A stretch of 64,000 nucleotides of DNA from Deltaproteobacteria bacterium. Lineage in GTDB: Bacteria > Desulfobacterota > Binatia > UBA9968 > JAJDTQ01. The position numbers and the translations under genes were made by a program. Every line of letters begins with the position of its first letter. Position 1 is the stretch's first letter. The notes beneath the pieces are model-generated. The model ran no database searches. It saw only the letters and a list, made by a program, of their open reading frames with translations, and was not told the origin of the DNA. Shown piece by piece: positions 53,463-62,173 of the stretch. Location of the stretch: positions 1 through 64,000 of the forward strand of contig JAPOPM010000188.1 of NCBI GenBank assembly GCA_026712905.1. The letters run 5' to 3'.

Positions 53463-54425
53463 CTACTCGACACGCTGCCGGTTCGCGCCGAAAGAACCCA
53501 CGAGCTCGCTGCGTTCGAAAACGCCCACGACGCCGGCGTGGTCCTCTCCAATGAAACGGCCCTGGATGTAGTCGCCGCTACCAACCGGCTTTGCCCCGAA
53601 TGCGCCGCCGTCGAGCGGCATGTTCTGCCAGGGCGGGATGCTCCCGCCGTCGAGCTTCGTGCCGGTTTCCAGATCATGGAGATTGTCGAAGACGACATCG
53701 ACGTCCGGATTGGCGAGGTCGTCGATGTCGAGGGTGGCGTCACCTCGCACAAACTGGCCGCGGGTCACGCGATCACTGACATCCATGCCGGTCATCATCC
53801 CGGTCCAAGTCGCGGACATGCCCGGCGCGGCCGTCGGCGCCGTGGCGCTGGGCACGCCCAGGGCGCTGGAATCGAAGACGGTGCCCAGGCCGACGGGCTG
53901 GCCCCGCTCGTCCCTGACCGTCAGGATGGTGCGGTTGACGAAGAAGGCGCCGTCATCAAGCCAACCGCCGTAGAACTCTGCCCTGAACGCCCGTCCAACG
54001 GTACGTAAGCCAAACCCTTCCACGACCGGGACACCGCGGACCGTTTCGGTCCGCGGCTTGAGCGTCAGGGAATCCTTCAGGCGCTCCGCGAAGTGTTTGC
54101 TTCCAAAGTCCAACCGGGGGTCGCCGAGGGCAAGCTGCAGCGCGGCTTCCAATTCCTCGGCGGTTCGACTGACACCACAGACCGTGCCGTCGCACTTGGA
54201 AAATGTGCGATACGACGCCCCATCGAATCGGAACACATGCTGATCGCTTGCAAGCGTCATGGTAGCGGATTCCACTCTCCCGATCGTGCCTGACGTGACC
54301 TGTTCCGCCGTCAGAGCGGTACCGGGTCCGGTCTCCATCGACACCATTTTCTCCTGACTCCCACCACTGCATCCGGAAAGGAGAACTGTCGCAACGATGG
54401 CAATCAATGTGGCTATGGTGCGCAT
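53463..54425 (-). CDS. Surface lipoprotein with TbpB-like C-terminal barrel
   Basis: About 320 residues. Signal MRTIATLIAIVATVLLSGCS with lipobox LSGC. The C-terminal region, GDYIQGRFIGEDHAGVVGVF then ERSELVGSFGANRQ, is the closing motif of transferrin-binding-protein-B-like beta-barrel domains (Slam-type surface lipoproteins). An ATG at 54446 is an alternative start. No TonB receptor or Slam gene lies adjacent, so a role in metal or haem capture is only inferred. The MFS gene at 54463 lies just upstream on the same strand. Confidence 0.75.
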   Translation of the reverse strand: MRTIATLIAIVATVLLSGCSGGSQEKMVSMETGPGTALTAEQVTSGTIGRVESATMTLASDQHVFRFDGASYRTFSKCDGTVCGVSRTAEELEAALQLALGDPRLDFGSKHFAERLKDSLTLKPRTETVRGVPVVEGFGLRTVGRAFRAEFYGGWLDDGAFFVNRTILTVRDERGQPVGLGTVFDSSALGVPSATAPTAAPGMSATWTGMMTGMDVSDRVTRGQFVRGDATLDIDDLANPDVDVVFDNLHDLETGTKLDGGSIPPWQNMPLDGGAFGAKPVGSGDYIQGRFIGEDHAGVVGVFERSELVGSFGANRQRVE

Positions 54426-54462
54426 AGTCCTCTTCAAGCTTACCATTTCCGTGACATCTCCT

Positions 54463-55683
54463 TCACGCGGTAGCGGGTTGAGCGACGACCACGCCGGCGC
54501 GCGGCAGCATCAGGGCGGCGGCAAGGACGCCTCCCCCGGCCACGGCCATCACCACGAACAGGGCGCCGAAGCCCCAGCCCGCATGGATGCCGGCGACCAC
54601 GGGCAGGGTGGAGGCCATGACGGAGAAGGTCACGATGTAGCGCAGGGCGAAGACGCGACTGCGCCATTCGCTCTTGGTGATGCGGCCGATGAGCACGTCG
54701 TTGATGGGGATCTGGCCGAAGACGACGAGCATGAAGGCGACGGAGACCACCAGCGCGGCGACGCCGGTGAGTTGGTACATGAGCGCGAAGAACAGCGCCT
54801 GCAGGCCGCCGACGAAGGCGAACACCGTGCGCACGGAGCGGCGGTCGACGAGATAGCCCACCACGAGCTGGGCCATGGCCGCGATGGCGAAGACCAGGAA
54901 CGCGTAGCCGCCCACGGCGGTGGCGGAGCCGGCGAGGTCGCCGAGCCGCTCGTCGAAGATCTTCGGCAGCGCGAAGGTGGTGCTCTGGAACACCAGGCCG
55001 CCGATGGCGGTGGTGAACACGATGATGCAGAGGACGCGGACGAAGGTCGAACGTGCGATGGACGGCGCGTCCACGGTGGGCTTCCCGGCACCCGCGTCGC
55101 CCGCACTGTCCGCGGCGGCGGCCCCGCTCCCTTGCCGCGCCCATACAAGCACCGCGTAGGCGGCGCCCAAGACGATGGCGATCGCGCCGGGCACCACGAA
55201 CGCGTTGCGCCAGCCGCCGGTGTCGATGAGGTAACCCGTGAGCAGCGCGGCGGCGGCGACCCCGAGGTTGCCGAAGACGCCGTTGACGGCGATGGGGATG
55301 CCGGTCTTCCGGCGTCCCTGTATGACCATGGCGATGCCGACGGGATGGTAGATGGCGGCGAAGACGCCGACGGCCAGCAGCCCCAGCGCGATCTCGAACG
55401 GCGAATCGGCCAGGGCGGTGAGGATCGAGCTCACGCCGATGCCGAAGAAGAAGATGGTGATCATGCCGGGCCGGCTCCACTTGTCCCCGAGCCACCCGGC
55501 CACAATGGCGCCGACCCCGAAAGCCACGAACCCGGGCGTGGCATAGGGGATCAACGCCGCGTAGCTCATGTCCCACTCGTGGGCGAGACGCAACGCGGCC
55601 ACCGTCGCGAAGATCAGCATGAACAGATGATCGAGGAAGTGCGCGGCGGCGAGGAAACCCAGGTTCAGACGGTCGCCCGACAT
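54463..55683 (-). CDS. MFS transporter
   Basis: 406 residues, 12 membrane segments. LNLGFLAAAHFLDHLFMLIF at the start, the GWLGDKWSRPGMITIFFFGI motif A loop near residue 63, and a central basic/alanine loop near 190-210. Not close to the Bcr/CflA type at 52158; similar to small-molecule MFS proteins found beside catabolic genes. Transcribed after the LLM oxidoreductase in the same direction, with 19 bp between them. Confidence 0.87.
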   Translation of the reverse strand: MSGDRLNLGFLAAAHFLDHLFMLIFATVAALRLAHEWDMSYAALIPYATPGFVAFGVGAIVAGWLGDKWSRPGMITIFFFGIGVSSILTALADSPFEIALGLLAVGVFAAIYHPVGIAMVIQGRRKTGIPIAVNGVFGNLGVAAAALLTGYLIDTGGWRNAFVVPGAIAIVLGAAYAVLVWARQGSGAAAADSAGDAGAGKPTVDAPSIARSTFVRVLCIIVFTTAIGGLVFQSTTFALPKIFDERLGDLAGSATAVGGYAFLVFAIAAMAQLVVGYLVDRRSVRTVFAFVGGLQALFFALMYQLTGVAALVVSVAFMLVVFGQIPINDVLIGRITKSEWRSRVFALRYIVTFSVMASTLPVVAGIHAGWGFGALFVVMAVAGGGVLAAALMLPRAGVVVAQPATA

Positions 55684-55702
55684 GTCGCCCCCTGGTCGTG
55701 AG

Positions 55703-56713
55703 TCATCGGCCCCCGCGCAGCATGGGCTGCATCACCTGTTCGGCGAAGGCGCGGATCATGCTGGCCCGGGGCCGTCCGTCCACCGCGTAGGGACGGATGG
55801 TGATCTGGTCGATGCCGTTGTCGAACATGCGCCGGGCGGTTTCGATGCAGCGGGCGGGGGTGCCGGCCAGGGCGAACTCGGGCACCACCTCGTCGGGCAC
55901 GGAGTCGGCGTGGGCGGCGTTGGGGTTGAGGTGCTGGTAGTTGTCGTAGCGGCCGGTCATCCGTTCCGCCGCCGCGGCGGCCGCCGGGCTCAGCCCCCAG
56001 AACGGCTTGAGGATCGACTGGGCCACGTGCGGCCGCACCACCGACACCGCCTTGGACCCGTCCTCGTCCACCGCCGCGGAGACCGAGAGGAACGTCCGGA
56101 ACGGCTCCGCCTCTCGACCGCCCTCCCGCCGGCCGTCGTTCACGCACGCCATCATCCGGTCCAGCATGTCCCCTTCCATGGCTACCCGGGCCAGGATCAC
56201 CCCGTCGCCGATGCGCCCGGCGAGGCGCAGCATCCTGGGTCCGCTGGCCGCCAGCGCGATGGGCGGGCACTTCTCCGGGCCCGCGAACATGAGGCGCATG
56301 TCCTCGGCGCCGGCGGGCACGCGCGCGCCGCGGCACAGCGCGCGGACCTCGTCGACGCAGGCTTCCAGCCGTGCGCGCGTGGCGGGACGTTTGCCCATGG
56401 TGTTGACCGAGGTGAAGCCGCTGCCGATGCCCAGCGTGAGGCGTCCGCCGGACAGCTCCTGCAGCGTCGCCGCGGCGCTGGCGGTAACCGCGGAGACCCG
56501 GGTGACGGGATTGGTGACGCCGCTTCCCAAGAGGATCCGCGAGGTGGCCTGGGCCGCGGCGCCCAGGATCACGTACATCTCGCGCCAGATGAGTTGGGAA
56601 TCGCCCACCCACACCTGGTCGTAGCCGAGTTCCTCGGCGAGCGTGATCTCCCGCATCAGTTCGGGCACGTCGTAGTAGGGATGGATCTCGACGCCGAAGG
56701 AGACTCTCGCCAT
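55703..56713 (-). CDS. LLM-class flavin-dependent oxidoreductase
   Basis: 336 residues, F420- or FMN-using TIM-barrel. VSFGVEIHPYYDVPELMREI, TLAEELGYDQVWVGDSQLIW, GVTNPVTRVSAVTASAAATL, LSGGRLTLGIGSGFTSVNTM and GTPARCIETARRMFDNGIDQ are typical luciferase-like monooxygenase/reductase segments. Starts 3 bp after the amidohydrolase stop, so one operon: amidohydrolase, LLM, MFS. The cofactor cannot be assigned by eye. Confidence 0.92.
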   Translation of the reverse strand: MARVSFGVEIHPYYDVPELMREITLAEELGYDQVWVGDSQLIWREMYVILGAAAQATSRILLGSGVTNPVTRVSAVTASAAATLQELSGGRLTLGIGSGFTSVNTMGKRPATRARLEACVDEVRALCRGARVPAGAEDMRLMFAGPEKCPPIALAASGPRMLRLAGRIGDGVILARVAMEGDMLDRMMACVNDGRREGGREAEPFRTFLSVSAAVDEDGSKAVSVVRPHVAQSILKPFWGLSPAAAAAAERMTGRYDNYQHLNPNAAHADSVPDEVVPEFALAGTPARCIETARRMFDNGIDQITIRPYAVDGRPRASMIRAFAEQVMQPMLRGGR

Positions 56714-56716
56714 ACG

Positions 56717-57793
56717 TCAATCCTGCAGGCCGTACAGCCGCGCCGGATTTTCGCTCAGGATCTTGTCTGCCACGCCGCCGGCGAGCACGCCGTCCGTGGA
56801 CAGCTTGGCGATGGCTTCCATGTCGTTGGAGTAGTCCGCGTGCCCGTAGTCGGTGCCGACGATGATGTTGTCCTCTCCGGCGTACTCCAGCACGTACGAC
56901 AAATCGTCCGTGGTCTGGCAGGCCACATAGATGCGGTTGTCCTTGAGCAGGTTCTTGTGGGCCAGCTCTCGCGGCGCGCCGCGCACCGCCGCCAGCGGAG
57001 TGTCCGCGTGTTGCCGCCGGAACGCCAGCTCCGCCTGGGTGCGGATCATCAGGTCGTTGAGCGCGTAGGGCACCCACTGGGAAGTGGCCTCCACGAAGCA
57101 CCAGCGCAGGTCCGGGAACTTGTCCGGGACACCCTTGTAGATGAGATTGTTGAACGCGCCCACCGTGGACAGCTTGAAGCGCGAGAACGTGTCCTGGAGG
57201 AACAGGTCGTAGTGGTCGAAGCTGCCGCCGCCGGCGTGCACGCACATGGGGATGCCGAGATCGCTGGCCTCCCGGTAGATGGGGAACAGCGTGTCGTCGG
57301 AGAGCAGCCGCCCGCCTTCGACGCCGTGCATGAACACGCCGCAGGCGCCGTTCTCCTTGCCGAAGTGGATCTCCTCGATGGCCCGGTCCATGGACCGCAG
57401 CGGCGCCAGCACCACCCAGCGCAGGCGGCCGCCGCCCTGCTTCCAGATCTCCGCGAGCCAACGGTTGTAGCCCCGGCAGAGCGCCCGCTCCACCTCGGGC
57501 CGCACGGTCAACGGCCGGAGGAACATCGTCGGGTAGAGCACCTGGATGTCCACGGACAGTTCGTCCATGTGGGCGATGCGCGCGTCCACGTTGGTCAGCT
57601 CGCGCGATTCCGCGGTGGCGTTGAGGCCGATGTTGGTGTTGGGCACCACCCGCTCGTCGATGCGCCAGTAGCGCAGGCCCGTGTTTTTGGACACCAGCAG
57701 GTCGGGCGCGAGGTGGCGGTCCTCCTCCGCCATGAACTCCCACGTATGCTCGTTCTCGATGAGATGCGCGTCGGCGTCTATGAACAAGGGCAT
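56717..57793 (-). CDS. Amidohydrolase-2 family metal-dependent hydrolase/decarboxylase
   Basis: 358 residues. Starts MPLFIDADAHLIENEHTWEF with the DxH metal motif, then DELSVDIQVLYPTMFL, MCVHAGGGSF, CFVEATSQWVPYALNDLMIR and the metal aspartate in VGTDYGHADYSNDMEA. GGAGG lies 8 bases before the ATG at 57793; the open frame upstream was rejected. It shares the DxDAHxIExEHTW start with the protein at 62174 and is much closer to it than to the one at 34126. Leads the LLM-MFS unit. Confidence 0.89.
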   Translation of the reverse strand: MPLFIDADAHLIENEHTWEFMAEEDRHLAPDLLVSKNTGLRYWRIDERVVPNTNIGLNATAESRELTNVDARIAHMDELSVDIQVLYPTMFLRPLTVRPEVERALCRGYNRWLAEIWKQGGGRLRWVVLAPLRSMDRAIEEIHFGKENGACGVFMHGVEGGRLLSDDTLFPIYREASDLGIPMCVHAGGGSFDHYDLFLQDTFSRFKLSTVGAFNNLIYKGVPDKFPDLRWCFVEATSQWVPYALNDLMIRTQAELAFRRQHADTPLAAVRGAPRELAHKNLLKDNRIYVACQTTDDLSYVLEYAGEDNIIVGTDYGHADYSNDMEAIAKLSTDGVLAGGVADKILSENPARLYGLQD

Positions 57794-57994
57794 GTCGTTA
57801 CCTCCGGCGGATTTATTGGGCTCGGCTAGCCGCCCCGAATCGTCATTCTCGCCCAGGAAGCCGTGGCAGTTCAACCCGAGCGGCCCTCGCGCGTTGTCTT
57901 TTCATTTGGTACAGATTCGACACGTCGGTCCGGCTACCGCGCGACTCCTTGCATGAGTCGATGCGCCGGAACCGCCAGAATGGGAGGTAAGTTC

Positions 57995-58843
57995 ATGGCA
58001 CAAGCTGGCTACGCCCGCCCGGAGCTTCTCACGGAGACCGACTGGCTGGAGCAGCACCTCGACGACCCGAACATCCGCATCGTCGACTGCGACCCCTACG
58101 ACGTCTACCGCCGGGCGCACATCAAGGGCGCGGTGGGCATCCGCGTACACCACTACATCAAGCATCCGGAATACTCGACGGACCCGCGCAAGTACCCGCT
58201 GGTGGCGCCGCCCGACACGGCCAAGGAGCTCATGGAGAGCCTGGGCATCGGCGACGAGACGCACGTCGTCGCCTACGACAGCAACGGCTCGCTGTGGGCG
58301 GCGCGCCTGTGGTGGGTGCTGAACTACTACGGCCACACCAAGGTGACGGTGCTCAACGGCGGTTGGCAAAAATGGTTCGACGAAGGGCGTCCGGCGGCCC
58401 TGGACGTGCCCAAGCCCGCGACCGCGTCCTTCAACCCCAAGGCCGAGCCGGATCTGGTGTGCACCGTGGACTACGGCACGGCCAGTGTCGGCAACCCGGA
58501 CGTGGTGTTCCTCGACGTCCGCTCGGACGGTGAGTGGACCGGGGCCAACAGCCGCGGCAACAAGCGCGCCGGCCGCATACCCGGGGCCGTGCACCTGGAG
58601 TGGCTCAACTTCGTCCATGACAAGCCCTACCGGACCTTCAAGGAGGCCGGCGAACTGCGCGGCCTGCTGGTGCAGGCGGGAGTGCCACCCGATCGTGAAG
58701 TGGTCACGTATTGACAGGGAGGCATCCGTGCGGCGCACGGAGTCTTCGTCCTGACACTGCTGGGCTACGAACGGGCACGCAACTACGACGGTTCCATGGC
58801 CGAGTGGGCCAACCGCGACGACACGCCGCTCGTGCTGGAGTAA
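57995..58843 (+). CDS. Two-domain rhodanese (thiosulfate/mercaptopyruvate sulfurtransferase) with selenocysteine at the active site (UGA codon 240)
   Basis: 282 residues if the TGA at 58712-58714 is read as selenocysteine; otherwise translation stops 43 codons early. Domain 1 (about 10-140) is the inactive rhodanese repeat: LLTETDWLEQHLDDPNIRIV, ETHVVAYDSNGSLWAARLWW. Domain 2 has FLDVRSDGEWTGANSRGNKR, AGRIPGAVHLEWLNF and then the active loop VVTY-U-QGGIRAAH, where homologs have CQGGIR. The frame after UGA keeps the conserved end: GVFVLTLLGYERARNYDGSM, then AEWANRDDTPLVLE and TAA. GGGAGG precedes the ATG at 57995. Without the second part the enzyme would lose its catalytic residue. The first-choice reading is a Sec enzyme; a nonsense mutation or sequencing error is the alternative. 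Confidence 0.82.
58715..58753 (+). promoter_or_regulatory. Candidate SECIS hairpin after UGA 58712
   Basis: TCCGTGC (58725-58731) and GCACGGA (58735-58741) pair perfectly around GGC, 10 bases after the UGA. Outside an internal loop, CAGG (58715-58718) can pair with CCTG (58750-58753), making one long hairpin that starts right behind the UGA, as bacterial SECIS elements do. Judged by eye. Confidence 0.55.
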
Positions 58844-58845
58844 CT

Positions 58846-59706
58846 CTGGGCGCCGAGCTTCTAGCCCTGAGCGCGGCGGTGGCCTGGGGGTCCGAGGCGA
58901 TCCTGGTGCGCCGGGGCGCGCGCTACGCCAGCGTCGTGCTCGCCGCGCTCATGGGCTTCGTACTGAGCACGGTGGTGCTGTGGAGCGCCATCTGGCTCTT
59001 CATTCCACTGAGTCTGCTCTACACCCGCGGCACTTGGTACTTCATCATCAGCGGGCTGATCCAGCCGGCCATCGTCCGCTTTCTCCACTACACCGGCATC
59101 GTTCGCCTGGGCGCGTCGCGCGCCGGCCCGGTGCGCAGCGTGACGCCGCTGTTCGCCATCGCCATCGCCTTCAGCTTCCTCGGCGAACGGCCCGACGCCG
59201 GCGTCTACCTCGGCTCGTTCCTGAGCGTCATCGGGGTCTGGCTGACATCGAGCCGGCGCGAGGGAGAGAGCGAGTGGAAGGCGATTCACCTGGCGTATCC
59301 GCTGGGCGCGGCCTTCCTCACGGCCATCTCGCAGAACTTCCGCAAGACCGGCCTCCTGATCATGCCCAACCCCTATGTCGCCACCGCGGTCACCATCACC
59401 ACGTCGCTGGTGGTGTTCTCGTTGAGCCTAGTGGTGACGGGCCAGTTGCGCACTCTCCAGGGCGACCGGAAATGCCTGCCGTTCTACGGCACCGCCGCCG
59501 TGGTCTCGGCCACCGCGCAACTGCTGGGCTACATCGCCCTGGCCAAGGGTGACGTGTCCGTGGTGGTGCCGCTCATCAACACGAACCCGCTCTTCATCGT
59601 CCTGTTCAGCGCGCTGTTCCTTCGGGACCTGGAGACCATCAACGCCCGCGTCGCCGCCGGCGCCGTCCTTATCGTCACGGGCATCGCGCTCATCACGTAC
59701 CGCTGA
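58846..59706 (+). CDS. EamA/DMT-superfamily transporter
   Basis: About 286 residues, ten membrane segments, two EamA repeats: LGAELLALSAAVAWGSEAIL, VRLGASRAGPVRSVTPLFAI, and LIVTGIALITYR at the end. No ATG fits; the N-terminus aligns with a CTG at 58846, 3 bases after the rhodanese TAA, with GGAG at the end of the rhodanese gene as ribosome site. Translation may therefore depend on ribosomes that pass the upstream UGA. Start uncertain. Substrate unknown. Confidence 0.78.
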   Translation: MGAELLALSAAVAWGSEAILVRRGARYASVVLAALMGFVLSTVVLWSAIWLFIPLSLLYTRGTWYFIISGLIQPAIVRFLHYTGIVRLGASRAGPVRSVTPLFAIAIAFSFLGERPDAGVYLGSFLSVIGVWLTSSRREGESEWKAIHLAYPLGAAFLTAISQNFRKTGLLIMPNPYVATAVTITTSLVVFSLSLVVTGQLRTLQGDRKCLPFYGTAAVVSATAQLLGYIALAKGDVSVVVPLINTNPLFIVLFSALFLRDLETINARVAAGAVLIVTGIALITYR

Positions 59707-59785
59707 TCCGTCGGCCGTCTGTTGAAGCCGTCACCCGTCTCCGATATGTGACTACATGCACCACCACACGGGTGGAGCGGAACCC

Positions 59786-60667
59786 ATGACACTCGCAGGA
59801 AGGGAAATCGTCGTACGCCGGACGCGCGACCATCGCCGCGCCGAGGAGTGGGCGCTGGTGCTGGAGGCGGAGGGTCTGGCGCCGCGGCTGCTGCACACGT
59901 CCAGCGGTTGGATCATCTCGGTGCCGTCCCAGCACCTGGAGCGGGCGGCCACGGAGTTGTGGGCGTACGAGAGCGAGAAACTAGCCACGGAGACGGAAGA
60001 AGACCGCCCGTGGGCCGGTCGCGCTCCGTTCTACACGGGCGTCGGCGTCGCGGCGGGACTCCTGGCGTTCTTTTTCCTCGTTGCCTGGACTCAGGAATCC
60101 GTGCGCTGGATCGAGCACGGCAACGCGTCGACCGACTGGATCCTGCGCGGCCAACTGTGGCGCACGGTCACCGCCCTCACCCTGCACGGCGATTTCCCCC
60201 ACGTGGCGTCCAACGCCGTGGCCCTGGTGTTCTTCCTGACCGCGGTGTGCCGTTCTCTGGGGCCCGGGTTCGGCGCGGCGATGGTGCTGGGGGTGGGCGC
60301 GCTGGGCAACCTCTTCAACGCCTGGTTTCACGGCTTCGACCACAACTCCGTGGGTGCGTCCACCGCGGTGTTCGGCGCCCTGGGCCTGCTCGGCGCCATC
60401 GGCGTCGTCGAACGCCAGCGGCTGGGGATCCAGGGACGCCGCGCCTGGATACCGCTGGCCGCGGGGGTCGCGATCCTCGCCATGCTCGGCACCGGCGGAC
60501 CGCGCGTGGACCTGTGGGCGCACTTCTGGGGCTTCGGCGCCGGTGCCGGCGCCGGGATCTGCGCGGCCCTCTTCGTGGAGCGGCCGGAGACCGCGGCGGT
60601 TCAACTCAGGATCGGCGTGGCGGCAGCCGCGGCTGTGGTGCTGTGCTGGATCGTGGCGCTGGCGTAG
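59786..60667 (+). CDS. Rhomboid-family intramembrane serine protease
   Basis: 293 residues. N-terminal cytosolic region of about 80 residues, then six or more membrane segments. Catalytic dyad visible: S192 in NSVGASTAVFGALG and H246 in VDLWAHFWGFGAGAG; the LHGDFPHVASNAVALVFF segment matches the family HxxxHxxxN pattern with changes. The ATG at 59786 has GGAGCGG before it; an ATG at 59756 lacks a ribosome site. Cleaves membrane proteins within the bilayer; targets unknown. Confidence 0.87.
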   Translation: MTLAGREIVVRRTRDHRRAEEWALVLEAEGLAPRLLHTSSGWIISVPSQHLERAATELWAYESEKLATETEEDRPWAGRAPFYTGVGVAAGLLAFFFLVAWTQESVRWIEHGNASTDWILRGQLWRTVTALTLHGDFPHVASNAVALVFFLTAVCRSLGPGFGAAMVLGVGALGNLFNAWFHGFDHNSVGASTAVFGALGLLGAIGVVERQRLGIQGRRAWIPLAAGVAILAMLGTGGPRVDLWAHFWGFGAGAGAGICAALFVERPETAAVQLRIGVAAAAAVVLCWIVALA

Positions 60668-60703
60668 TGTCCGGTCCACTCCATTCGGGTGAATGATGCG
60701 GCC

Positions 60704-60735
60704 GTTCGCCCTGAGCGCAGCGGAGTCGAAGGGCG
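60704..60735. repeat. Dispersed-type intergenic repeat (CGTTCGCCCTGAGC)
   Basis: CGTTCGCCCTGAGCGCAGCG followed by GAGTCGAAGGGC can form an imperfect hairpin and resembles a repeat seen between genes in many high-GC bacteria. It is the only copy recognised in the window, between convergent genes. Confidence 0.4.
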
Positions 60736-60744
60736 GCAACTTCG

Positions 60745-61200
60745 TCAGGGAATCCCGGAACCGCGCGCCCAGGCGCGGTGCTCCACCATCAGACAGCGGT
60801 CCTGCACCACCTTGATGCCGGCGCGGGCCAGCGCCTCCGCCACCGCGTCGTGGCGGATACCCGACTGGAGCCAGACCGCGGCGGGCCGGGCCGCCAGCAT
60901 GTCGTCGAAGTGGGCTTCGACGTCGCTCGGGCGCCGGAACACGTTGACCAGGTCCACCGGACCGGGAACGTCCGCCAGCCGGCGGTACACCGGTTCCCCG
61001 AGGATCTCCGTCACTTCCGGGTAGTACACCGGCACGGGGACCACCTCGAAACCCGCCGAGTGCATGTACCGCGGCACGTAGAACGCCGGCTGGGAAGCCT
61101 GCTGCTCCGTCTTGATGCCAAGGACGGCGATGCGCCGGGTGGCGGCGATCAGGTCCCGGATGTCCTCGGTTCGTTCCAACAGGTTCGCGCGATAGTCCAT
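60745..61200 (-). CDS. CoA-binding domain protein
   Basis: 151 residues, CoA_binding_2 Rossmann-like fold: RIAVLGIKTEQQASQPAFYV, GFEVVPVPVYYPEVTEILGE, DLVNVFRRPSDVEAHFDDML, AVWLQSGIRHDAVAEALARA and KVVQDRCLMVEHRAW. The ATG at 61200 gives the family length; a much longer open frame upstream is antisense to the SDR gene. Its biological role is unknown. Confidence 0.87.
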   Translation of the reverse strand: MDYRANLLERTEDIRDLIAATRRIAVLGIKTEQQASQPAFYVPRYMHSAGFEVVPVPVYYPEVTEILGEPVYRRLADVPGPVDLVNVFRRPSDVEAHFDDMLAARPAAVWLQSGIRHDAVAEALARAGIKVVQDRCLMVEHRAWARGSGIP

Positions 61201-61281
61201 TTCGAGACGAACCTTGACAACGATCCCCGTTGGTTGCAACCTGCCGCAAACAACGCGCAGCCGGGAAAGAGAGGGTCGATC

Positions 61282-62046
61282 ATGGGTCTGTTGGATCAAA
61301 AGGTAGTGATCGTGACGGGCGGTGGCAACGGCATCGGCCGGGCCTATTGCCAGGGCATCGCCCGCGAGGGCGGGATACCCGTGGCCGCGGACATCGACGG
61401 AGAGGCGGCCCAAGCCGTGTGCCGCGAGATCGCCGGAAGCGGCGGCCAGGCCCTCGGCGTGCGCACGGACGTGGCGGACCTCGCGAGCTGCCAGGCCATG
61501 GCCCAAGCGACCCTGGAACAGTTCGGGCGGATCGACGGGCTCGTCAACAACGCCGCGGTGTTCATGAGCGTGCCGGTGACGCGTTCGGGTTTCCAGGATA
61601 TCCGCGAGGAGGAATGGGACCGAGTGATGGCCGTGAACGTCAAGGGACTGTGGCTGTGCAGCCGCGCGGTGGTGCCCGCCATGCAGGAGCGCCGCCAGGG
61701 CAGCATCGTCAACGTCGCGTCCAACATGGCCTACAACGGCGGCGCCGGCATGATGCACTACGTCGTCTCCAAGGCCGCCGTGGTGGGCTTCACCCGGGTG
61801 CTGGCGCGCGAGCTGGGACCCGACGACATTCGCGTGAACACGCTGGCGCCGGGCTCCACGGCCAGCGAGCCCGAACCCACGGAAGCCGCCCTCGAGGACT
61901 ACGAGCGCTCCGCGTCCAAGCGCTTTCTGCAACGCATCGAGAAACCGGAAGACGTGGTGGGCACCGCGCTCTACCTCTTGTCCGACCTGAGCGCCTTCGT
62001 CACCGGCCAGGCCATTCTGGTGAACGGCGGCGCCAACCTGCACTGA
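61282..62046 (+). CDS. SDR-family NAD(P)-dependent oxidoreductase
   Basis: 254 residues, classical short-chain dehydrogenase. Cofactor motif TGGGNGIG at about 12-19, NNAA at 89-92, catalytic S147, Y160 and K164 (YVVSK), and the C-terminal GQAILVNGGANLH. Oxidises or reduces an alcohol/ketone of unknown nature. Divergent from the CoA-binding gene, upstream of the amidohydrolase gene. Confidence 0.94.
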   Translation: MGLLDQKVVIVTGGGNGIGRAYCQGIAREGGIPVAADIDGEAAQAVCREIAGSGGQALGVRTDVADLASCQAMAQATLEQFGRIDGLVNNAAVFMSVPVTRSGFQDIREEEWDRVMAVNVKGLWLCSRAVVPAMQERRQGSIVNVASNMAYNGGAGMMHYVVSKAAVVGFTRVLARELGPDDIRVNTLAPGSTASEPEPTEAALEDYERSASKRFLQRIEKPEDVVGTALYLLSDLSAFVTGQAILVNGGANLH

Positions 62047-62173
62047 TCGCGCGGCGGTTGACAAACGCCCGATCTTGGTCGAACTTTACGGTTGAACACC
62101 GGCCGCCGCGGGGCGCCGGGCACCAACCCTGCCGGCCCGGGACCCTCCGGGCCGCGTATCAAGGAGACACGCC

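Noticed and set aside
60745-62064. 439-residue minus-strand open frame covering the SDR gene
   Set aside because: Only its last 151 codons match a known domain (CoA binding); the rest is antisense to the SDR gene.
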